From: Bathymodiolus japonicus methanotrophic gill symbiont
GTDB taxonomy: Bacteria > Pseudomonadota > Gammaproteobacteria > Methylococcales > Methylomonadaceae
Direction: 5' to 3'
Length of the DNA: 64,000 bases
NCBI RefSeq assembly: GCF_019721995.1
Contig: NZ_BLYC01000015.1
Coordinates: 31,413 to 95,412, forward strand
The notes beneath the pieces are model-generated. The model was not told where the DNA came from, did not search any database, and was given only the letters and a program-made list of their open reading frames with translations. Position numbers and translations under genes: made by a program. This document shows, one piece after another, positions 56,913-64,000 of this stretch. Within the stretch, counting starts at the first letter, position 1; the number at the start of each line of letters is the position of its first letter.

Positions 56913-58444
56913 CTCGATGTTCAAGTTTTTCCATCCCATTGCCATCAAACGCTTACCTTCACCCAGCAGAACAATACTTTAATGATGGTGTTGGCTCTAA
57001 GCGCCCTAAATCTCTGCCAATCATATGTTTTCCTGATGGCATCAGTTGAAACACATCCTTTATTAATTCACCTAACTCTTTCAGCTTATCACCAGGATCT
57101 GGAAACTCTAGCAATGACGTGATGAACTCAAGCAGTACATCCATTTGAGACTTGCGCTGTAAGCTTCCTACGGTATACGCAGGTAGTTTGCTTTCAATGC
57201 GGGCTATTTGCTCTGGGTGAAGGAGAAGGCAATGGTCAAACAAAAGACTCAGAATCAGGCCACGGTTTGATCCCTCTTCATCTAATTGTTTGGCCTCACG
57301 CCCCCATCCTTCATAAAGCTTCCAGTCCTCAAAGGAAACCTCAATCAGCCATCTCAACGTATAGGCTTGAATAATATCTTGTGTGCGCCAAGTCAGGTCT
57401 GTCGCCACTAAATAGCGATAGTCGTTTTCACCGTCATATTTTAAGGCAATGACAAAGCGTTTTTTACTGTGAGAACTCACCTTCAATCGTGCACTGCTGA
57501 CAGTCACTTTAATCTCTTTGCCGCCACGTACACGTATTATCTGATCAATGCCTTTGTTAATCGAATTAAAGTAGCTCTCGACTGACCTTATTCTACCTCT
57601 ATATTCAATATTTTGGTTTTTACGTAATTGGCTAATCACCTGCGAGCCTCCAGATTCTTTAGCTGCTTCGTCCATAAAGGCTTTTTCACCATACAGCGCA
57701 TCAAGCCAGTACGCCTTTAATTTTAATCAGGCTATGCGCAACTTTAAACTCTTTTAATAAGCCTAATGCAATCTCTGTTTTGGTCGGGTAGGCACTGTCA
57801 CGTTCAGGCTTAATAGGCCGATATTTTTTTGCTATACCGCTCTTTTTCAACCGTTTATCTTCTTTATCCCACTGTTTTAAGGCTGGATCCGGCATATAAA
57901 AGAAAAAACCGACAGGCACTGTAATGGATGAGGTAACTAGCAGCAATAATACTATCGTTTGTCCATTAACATACCCGCCGGAGCCTTTGTGTTTCTGCTT
58001 GTAACCCTTATAAATACGTTTTGTAGACTTAGATCGTGCTCGGTCTGATTCATCAAAGGCCAACACACCTTCAGTAATGCCATAACGTTTTAAAATTAAG
58101 ACCACACTCTCCCGTAGCAACCAGTCCCAGGGTATACTTGCTTTACGAAACACCCAGGATAATGCGGCTACTTTGCAATCTCCAAGGCTTGCTCGCTCAA
58201 ACTTAGCCCAGCAAACAGAGTTCATTAGCAGTATGCCCGTTAAACAAGTGCCCAACCAAGCCGCTTGAATCCGTGTCAAAGCGGCTCCGGGTTTTAGCTG
58301 ATTGAGCGCATCATTTAAATCGTCAATATAGCTTTGGATAAAGGTGGCTGGGGCATTCATTAACATGGGCTTACACCGATAAAATTACAACAACCTCAGA
58401 ATACCTGATTTTACCTTCTCAATATCAAAAACTTGAACATCGAG
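56913..58444 (-). mobile_element. IS4-A copy 8, structurally complete
   Basis: 1532 bp with both CTCGATGTTCAAG ends and exact duplication TAATA inside IS4-B. No inserted elements, so it is the reference copy for IS4-A length. Confidence 0.94.
56959..58366 (-). pseudogene. IS4-A transposase with one-base insertion
   Basis: Start MLMNAPATFIQSYIDDLNDA at 58366. It reads to IKIKGVLA, where an extra base near 57703 (TCAAGCC instead of TCAGCC) causes a stop. The other frame resumes at DALYGEKAFMDEAAKESGGS and continues with YTLRWLIEVSFEDWK (YREK) to LKYCSAG at 56959. Corrected length about 468 aa. Only a single indel separates it from an intact gene. Confidence 0.9.
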
Positions 58445-58628
58445 TAATAGTCATTGGCAAGGTTGTCACAAACCGGTGAAGTTTTCCGGTTTCTGGATCA
58501 CGGTAATCCACCACGTTAAATTTGATGCCCTTGTTTTCGTACACACTGTATGCTTCAACCCCTGTATTGATCTCATGGCGGGAGTCAAAAGGGATAGGCT
58601 CAACCAGAGTCGCAATTGAATTTTCTTT

Positions 58629-58804
58629 GTAACTACTCAGCGTAATTTAAACTCATAACAGATTGATTTAAAATAATAATTAATGTATCTCTCTGAATTT
58701 TAGTCCAATTTTCACCCCTTTTTAAAGGTGAAAATGACTAAAGTCAGGTTAAATTAAAATATATCCATTTGATTTTAAAGTTAAAAAACACGCTGAGTAG
58801 TTAC
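58629..58804. repeat. IS66-type MITE, copy 2 (176 bp)
   Basis: Ends GTAACTACTCAGCGTA/GCTGAGTAGTTAC and exact 8-bp duplication TTTTCTTT inside IS4-B. Reverse orientation of the copy at 6870-7045 and the same length. Confidence 0.94.
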
Positions 58805-59308
58805 TTTTCTTTTAGCATTGAAATCATGTAATTAGCATGTCGTTTCTGCCGATCCCACCAGACAAAGAAATATGAGCAACCCACTTCTGAGATTCAACGC
58901 GTAAATCCCCCCGGCCGCATAAACTTTCCCCTTGCTGTTTTTTTCAGTATGGCAGGCATGATCAATAAAATGTCCATCCGCTGCTTCTATGGTGTATTCG
59001 TCAAGTTCCGGGAATGCTTTAAGATAATCAATGCCTTGCGATAGCAGTGTTTCAGCGTGAAGATGATAGCTCTGCTGTTCAAATGCCTCAAGCATACTTG
59101 TTCGTCTATGCGACTTCAGTGATTTAAAATACGTTGAGTGGGGAAGCAGCTGGCCATAAATCTGTTCATTGGTTTGGAGGAAATGGCTACCACTATCGAC
59201 TACACTGATACAGCGTAATAACCCAAGGCGAATAAAGTCGATATCCTTCAACTCTGGGCATGAACGAGACCACAAAGGATGACGCTCTGCTAACAGGGCA
59301 CGTTCCAT

Positions 59309-59603
59309 CGCTGAAAATCCTGGAAACGGAGCTTTAGCGAAGTGAAGATTTTTAGTCCGCGATAGCCGTAGGGCCGTTGTTTTTTCGGAGTCTGAGCGTT
59401 AGCGAAGGTGGAGACAAAATAAAAGGCCATCCGACACGGCGTCAAGTCATTTGGAGCCTATGTTCCGACCCCTTGTTGGGTCGGGACGAGGTGACGAGGA
59501 CGAATCGGGGCCGCCGGAGGCATAAGTGGTCGCGTTAAGTTTTTGCTGCTTGCTTGGGCTGGGATGCCCAAAACAAGCTTTCGCAAAAATAGCGACTCCC
59601 CGA
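59309..59603 (-). repeat. R295 element, copy 5
   Basis: 295 bp in reverse. The IS4-B target TTCCAT-ACTTTC is restored exactly on removal; no duplication. Confidence 0.93.
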
Positions 59604-59907
59604 ACTTTCATTGCAGTGTTGGTGAATATGTTCAGAGAGTGGTAGGTCTTTAAGCATGGGTGATATCCGTTTATGAGGTGATTAAAACGGAAATTTTTAG
59701 AAAACCTTTTTCGGCAAATGCAAGCTTTATTTGAAATTGTTTGTTGTTTTTTACGGTGCCTACAGAGTGTCTATTTGCTGTTATAAGTGATTAAAATCAA
59801 AAATATGGAAATATTCGAGTGGTGCTACCTTCAGGTAGGTTATAGACTGCTTTGTTTAGATGCTTCTTCTTTCAATGGGAACACTGATGAGAATTATAGT
59901 AACTTCC

Positions 59908-61212
59908 TTACTGCATAATGGCTTCAATCTCGGCGATGGTCTTGGGTATTGCATGACTCAGTACCTGATAACCTTGCTCGGTAACCAGTACGTCATCTTC
60001 TATGCGAATACCGATGCCTCGCCATTTCTCATCTACAGAGTCACAATCTTCCGGTATATAAAGTCCTGGCTCTATGGTTAGTGTCATGCCCGCTTCCAGT
60101 ACGCGCCACTCATCATTGATCTTGTAATCACCGACATCATGTACGTCCATACCCAGCCAGTGCCCGATGCGGTGCATATAAAATAACTTATAGCTTTCAT
60201 CTTCAATTAAAGTGTCTACATCACCGCGTAACAAACCCAGTTCAACCAGGCCTTTGGTTAATACCTGGACTGAGGCTTCATGTGCTTTATTCCAGGGGGC
60301 ATTTACCTTGATTTCTTGCATGGCGGCTAATTGAGCATCAAGTACCAGCTGGTAAAGTAATTTTTGCTCGCTTGAAAAAACACCGCTTACCGGAAACGTA
60401 CGGGTAATATCAGCAGCATAATGATCGCATTCGACGCCGGCATCAATCAACAGCAGATCACCATCTTTTAACACGGCTTTGTTTTCGGTGTAATGCAGTA
60501 CACAGGCATTATCACCGCCTGCAACGATAGACGGATAGGCCACGGCACGTAGACCATTATCTATAAATTCATGAATCATCTCCCCTTCAATCTGATATTC
60601 ATAACGCCCCGCCCGACAGCGCTGCATCGCACGTATATGTCCTTTGGCTGAAACATCAATGGCGTGTTGCATTAGCTTAATTTCGGTCGGGCTTTTAATC
60701 AGCCGCATTTCATGCAGAGTATGCTCTAAAGATACCAGCTCTCCAGGCGCGTTAATACCACTACGTGTCTGGCTGCGAATATGAGTGATCCATTCCATTA
60801 GATTATGATCTAAGTCAGAATCTCGCCCCATCGGGTAAAAAACCTTATTTTTGTTTTCTAGCAAGCCGGGCAAAATATCATTTAAATCATCAATTGGAAA
60901 CGAATCATCTGCGCCATGATCATTAATTGCGCCCTCCAGACCTGCATGCGCACCTTCCCACAAGGCCTTTTTTTCATCAAATTCCTGGCAGAATAAAATG
61001 TACTCACCTTGCTGACGCCCTGGTATAAAAACAGCCAGCGCATCAGCCTCATTAAATCCGGTTAAATAGTAGAAATCACTATCCTGACGAAACGGATAAT
61101 CAACATCGCGGTTACGTGTGCGTACGGTGGCACTGGGAATAATGGCGATATTTCCCTGTCCTATTTCTGCCATCAATTGCTGACGGCGCTGCCTCAAATC
61201 ACTTGATATCAT
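59908..61212 (-). CDS. pepP: Xaa-Pro aminopeptidase
   Basis: 434 aa, normal length. N-terminal domain (DVDYPFRQDSDFYYLTGFNE), then the pita-bread metallopeptidase: LLIDAGVECDHYAADITRTF (two metal Asp), HRIGHWLGMDVHD (metal His), TIEPGLYIP (metal Glu) and GIRIEDDVLVT (second Glu). It removes N-terminal residues ahead of proline using two Mn ions in the cytoplasm. It follows ygfB by 10 bases. The downstream ubiH is separated by IS4-B, which begins 8-18 bases past this stop. Confidence 0.95.
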   Translation of the reverse strand: MISSDLRQRRQQLMAEIGQGNIAIIPSATVRTRNRDVDYPFRQDSDFYYLTGFNEADALAVFIPGRQQGEYILFCQEFDEKKALWEGAHAGLEGAINDHGADDSFPIDDLNDILPGLLENKNKVFYPMGRDSDLDHNLMEWITHIRSQTRSGINAPGELVSLEHTLHEMRLIKSPTEIKLMQHAIDVSAKGHIRAMQRCRAGRYEYQIEGEMIHEFIDNGLRAVAYPSIVAGGDNACVLHYTENKAVLKDGDLLLIDAGVECDHYAADITRTFPVSGVFSSEQKLLYQLVLDAQLAAMQEIKVNAPWNKAHEASVQVLTKGLVELGLLRGDVDTLIEDESYKLFYMHRIGHWLGMDVHDVGDYKINDEWRVLEAGMTLTIEPGLYIPEDCDSVDEKWRGIGIRIEDDVLVTEQGYQVLSHAIPKTIAEIEAIMQ

Positions 61213-61222
61213 AATTACGCCT

Positions 61223-61756
61223 CTAATACACAGTGCTATTTTCTCTTGCGGGATTTAATTCACTGCGAATTAACATCACCGCTGCACGTAAATATTCCTG
61301 AATCTCTATCAGGTCATTTTCTGCTTCTTCTGCATGCTCTTCATCTATCTCAGCATCCAGTTTGGTGAATTCAATAATATCCTTGAGAACTTCATCTACA
61401 TCGCCAGGCCATTCGCTAGAGGTCTGTACCCGCCCCATACCAAACAAAAATCCCTGGCACCATTGCATCAGCGCAGCGCAGCGCAGGGGTAGCATTTCAT
61501 CTTCATCGGGTAGAAATAAATCAAACACAAATTCATCGCTGTCCATTAGCTCTTTTGTTTGCTCAAATAAATGTATCATTTCCAGTTTATCATCTTGTGG
61601 CAAGCCCGAACCTTCGGAAAAAGCTTCATTTATCCAGTCACTTGCTTCAGCAGCTTTATTCAGACATAACATAGCAACTGCGATACCATGCACTTCGGCG
61701 GCGCTGTCAGCAGCATCTTTTTGTAAAATAATTGAATTTAGGTCAGAGTAGCTCAT
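61223..61756 (-). CDS. ygfB: YgfB/UPF0149 family protein
   Basis: 177 aa from the preferred start MSYSDLNSIILQKDAADSAA, which aligns with the usual beginning of this family; an ATG at 61843 would add 29 residues. Acidic helical protein with AEVHGIAVAMLCLNKAAEAS, CQGFLFGMGRV and the acidic tail DEEHAEEAENDLIEIQEYLR. First gene of the conserved ygfB-pepP-ubiH-ubiI set. An R295 copy ends 16 bases before the upstream ATG, so the native promoter region has been displaced or replaced. Confidence 0.85.
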   Translation of the reverse strand: MSYSDLNSIILQKDAADSAAEVHGIAVAMLCLNKAAEASDWINEAFSEGSGLPQDDKLEMIHLFEQTKELMDSDEFVFDLFLPDEDEMLPLRCAALMQWCQGFLFGMGRVQTSSEWPGDVDEVLKDIIEFTKLDAEIDEEHAEEAENDLIEIQEYLRAAVMLIRSELNPARENSTVY

Positions 61757-61858
61757 TGCATTTTGAAATTTTAGTTGTGTTTTTATACCTGGATCTAGTG
61801 CAATACTAGCAATCAAATTTTGGGTACTTATGCTAGCATACATCGTTGAGAAAACTTT

Positions 61859-62153
61859 CGCTGAAAATCAGGGAAACGGAGCTTTAGCGAAGTGAAGATT
61901 TTTAGTCCGCGATAGCCGTAGGGCCGTTGTTTTGTCGGAGTCTGAGCGTTAGCGAAGGTGGAGACAAAATAAAAGGCCATCCGACACGGCGTCAAGTCAT
62001 TTGGAGCCTATGTTCCGAACCCTTGTTGGGTCGGTACGAGGTGACGAGGACGAATCGGGGCCGCCGGAGGCATAAGTGGTCGCGTTAAGTTTTTGCTGCT
62101 TGCTTGGGCTGGGATGCCCAAAACAAGCTTTCGCAAAAATAGCGACTCCCCGA
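61859..62153 (-). repeat. R295 element, copy 6
   Basis: 295 bp in reverse directly upstream of ygfB. The empty site is not available in the window, so absence of duplication cannot be tested here, but length and both ends agree with the other copies. Confidence 0.9.
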
Positions 62154-62294
62154 ACACTAAAGTGTACTGAAGTTTCCCAATTATTGAGTAGCTGAAATAC
62201 ACAATGCTGGTGTATCGAGGTTTATTTTAGGTGGTTTTGCCATGTTTATAGCAAACCCCTACTTAATTCCCCTTAGGCAATAGCATTTGAAACG

Positions 62295-62554
62295 CAGGCG
62301 CGCCATGCTACCTCACGAAATTCCGGGACTCCTGTCGCCGTAATTCGTTCACCTACGCAGCGAATAGGAGATGCTCCAGCCGCCCTGCGTCCGCCACAGA
62401 CTGAGCACAAGGCAGCTCAGTCATGGCTACCACAAATGGCTCTACGGCTATTCGGGATAAAATTTTAGCCTCCCTCGCGCGCTATCGCGCACTTCGGATT
62501 GGCAAATTTCCCTGCGCCTTCTGGAGACTATCAGCCCGTCCGGGGCTGACAGCG
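62295..62554 (+). repeat. R260 element, copy 2
   Basis: 260 bp, the same length as copy 1 and almost identical, from CAGGCGCGCC to GGGGCTGACAGCG. The M203 target GAAACG-AATGAAAAG is restored exactly on removal, so no duplication. Confidence 0.93.
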
Positions 62555-62582
62555 AATGAAAAGACTGTTTTTTTCATATATA

Positions 62583-64000
62583 GTTTCTCAGATAAATAAT
62601 TTCCAAATTTGGAGCGCTTAAACTTAGGCGGTAACAACGAAATCTTCCCGCAATTTTTGCATAACACAAATCACTTTACTGGCATCATGCATATAAGTGT
62701 TAAAAGTTTGCACAACTGAATCATGAAGATCTTCAAAAGTCTTAAAATACTTCATATGAGTCGAATCGCGTTTCGTATTTTTCCATAATTTCTCAATCGG
62801 ATTAAAATCCGGCGAGAACGCAGGGAGACGTTCTACTGTCAAACGATCTACATTAGCTAACTTAAATTCCTTAATAACACCGCTTCCATGATACGGGGCA
62901 CCATCTTCAATTAGAATAATCTTGCCTTTATAATAAGCCAGCAATTGTGTTAAAAACTCAACATAGCTTTCACCATTAAAACGCCCAGATGTTTCAGCGT
63001 GTTGTAATATCATTGGCTTATAACTCTCGATTAAGACGTTGTCGGCAATAGAATATATCGCTTCCATAAAAAGCTTCTGTGTTGGATATTTCTCATTTTT
63101 TAAGCTTTTAAGAATAGCTAAAAATTCTTGAGGCAGCCCAGCTTCTTTTAAAAGTCTAAGTGACTTTGGTTTTATCTCATAAGCCAATGATTCTCGGTAT
63201 TGAAAACTCCCTCCTTCGAGTTCGATCGTACCAAACATTTTCAACCCTTTTCGAATCCCTGATGTTTTCACTGTGGGTTGCTCTCCTATTGGAGCCCAGG
63301 TTCGTGCCAATGAACCCCACATAGCAAATGACACCTCATCACCGAATAAAACGACACTCTTTTCTTCTACCGCCTTTTCCATAATGGCAGGCAATGTTTC
63401 TTCCAGCCACGTTTTTCTTTCAAGCTCGTACTTTTCTTCTTCTTGGCGATCAGTCACAAAACGAGCTTTTTGATAACTGAAGCCCAGTTTTTTCATTAGG
63501 CTTGATAAATAGTTCAAGTTTTAACGAACTTCAAGTTTTAACCAAATAAGCTCGGCAATCATCGCAGTATTCCATATTCCACAATGAAATCCATTGTCTT
63601 CTGGGCCTTTCTTTATCAACTCAACCAATTTATTTTTCTGGTCTTTAGTTAACTTTGACTTCCGACCACGTCCTTGATAGTGTTGCCCTATTAACCAACC
63701 GACACCTTTATGCATGAATGTTTTCAGCCAATTTATAATGGTTTTTTCACAGACTCACATTAGGCGTGCTATTTCTTTGATTCCCATGCATTCACTGAAC
63801 CAGAGTAGAGCTTGAGTTAATCGATATAAACAAATATTACTTAGCTTGAGAGCTGTCGCCATATTTTTTTTTAGTCGGTCTACAATTGACTTTGAAAAAG
63901 TGAGGGATACCATTTTTGACTGTTTCCGTTAGTGTTGGGACGAAAATTATAAGCCAGTTTCCCCTCTGTCGTTTTTGTTTGTTCGGAAATTAATTTTCTG
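62583..64000 (-). mobile_element. IS630-family element, copy 2 (truncated by window edge)
   Basis: The end GTTTCTCAGATAAATAATTT follows TA in M203. Sequence matches copy 1 (5110-6533) with few substitutions and reaches nearly to its other end at 64000. Confidence 0.92.
62624..63862 (-). pseudogene. IS630 transposase with two nonsense mutations
   Basis: Aligned with copy 1, GGA becomes TGA in RLMGVCEKT (about 63756) and TAT becomes TAA in EVRYNLNY (about 63520). The DDE core FGDEVSF, IEDGAPYHGSG and FSPDFNPIEKLW is otherwise unchanged. Unlike the open copy at 5151-6389, this one is inactive. Confidence 0.9.

Larger units (their letters stand above)
56474..59657 (-). pseudogene. IS4-B transposase, interrupted and internally deleted
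   Basis: Start codon at 59657. Segments before and after R295, then a stop after SGLLIFLCLV where the deletion removes the middle, then the MITE, the IS4-A and a C-terminal segment MLYFKRWTIEKTFNNTKSNF to LIGEH (56474-56890). The YREK signature survives but the protein is not expressible as one chain. Confidence 0.85.
56472..59889 (-). mobile_element. IS4-B copy 7, carrying IS4-A, an IS66-type MITE and R295
   Basis: Both ends present with exact 8-bp duplication AGAATTAT between pepP and ubiH. It contains three other elements, each removable to restore IS4-B sequence, plus a deletion of about 265 bp near 58866 between two copies of ACCAGACAAAG. Confidence 0.92.
62167..64000 (-). repeat. M203 MITE copy 4, split by R260 and IS630; runs off the window
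   Basis: The right end CTGAAGTTTCCCAATTATTG is at 62167. R260 sits at 62295 and IS630 enters at the TATA around 62580. The other M203 end is beyond the window. Confidence 0.85.

Noticed and set aside
7273..62153. R295 as an IS200/IS605 or IS91 derivative
   Set aside because: Hairpins and lack of duplication fit loosely, but the left and right flanking bases are not conserved between copies as these mechanisms require. Left as an open possibility rather than a call.
7273..62554. R295/R280 as integron cassettes or CRISPR repeats
   Set aside because: Copies are dispersed in both orientations in unrelated targets, not in tandem arrays, and no integrase, attC-like core triplets or spacer pattern is visible.
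1..64000. tRNA, rRNA or CRISPR loci
   Set aside because: No cloverleaf-like, rRNA-like or regularly spaced repeat array was recognised by eye. A covariance search would be needed to exclude small RNAs.

Overview
The window looks like chromosome from a moderately AT-rich gammaproteobacterium with a heavy load of insertion sequences. The lineage is supported by conserved gammaproteobacterial blocks: ygfB-pepP-ubiH-ubiI, yqgE-ruvX-pyrR-pyrB-pyrC', msbA, hldD, and a TtpC-type TonB system (DUF3450-TtpC-ExbB-ExbD-TonB-TPR). I cannot name the genus. A methanotroph-like or symbiont gammaproteobacterium is only an impression from gene content and IS load.

Layout. 0-4.5 kb: surface polysaccharide genes (end of a membrane protein, two GT4 glycosyltransferases, an asparagine-synthase-type amidotransferase). 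4.8-16.2 kb: an IS graveyard holding a broken carbamoyltransferase, a broken PIN-type toxin-antitoxin pair, an orphan Phd-type antitoxin, and remnants of IS630, IS4 (two kinds), IS3-like, IS1, IS30 and IS66 elements. 16.7-21.7 kb (minus strand): an intact TonB energy-transduction operon. 22.2-24.8 kb: a DUF5765 membrane gene split by an IS. 25.0-27.1 kb: MoxR ATPase plus DUF58 protein. 27.2-43.2 kb: a second IS graveyard around hldD, with nesting up to four deep and signs of an approximately 10 kb inversion. 43.3-45.1 kb: msbA. 47.3-49.9 kb: UPF0182 membrane protein. 50.0-61.8 kb (minus strand): pyrimidine genes, yqgE, ubiI, ubiH, a 3.4 kb IS nest, pepP, ygfB. 61.9-64 kb: further nested mobile elements.

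Names used here. IS4-A: ends CTCGATGTTCAAG/CTTGAACATCGAG, 5-bp target duplication of form TNNNA, transposase about 468 aa. IS4-B: ends CATCAGTGTTCCC/GGGAACACTGATG, 8-bp duplication, transposase about 432 aa. M203: about 204-bp MITE with ends CTGAAGTTTCCCAAT. R295 and R280 (variants R260, R291): short elements without terminal inverted repeats or target duplications that share a right end finishing in CAGCG. Comparing interrupted with uninterrupted copies inside this window gives exact element boundaries and target duplications in most cases.

The most novel signal is the R295/R280 group. Six R295 copies are all exactly 295 bp, three R280 copies exactly 280 bp and two R260 copies exactly 260 bp. 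They sit in unrelated targets, and wherever the empty site is visible they add no duplicated bases. Each IS4-A, IS66 and IS1634 family also has its own MITE here. Most transposase genes are broken by single-base indels, nonsense codons or deletions, while the housekeeping genes are open.
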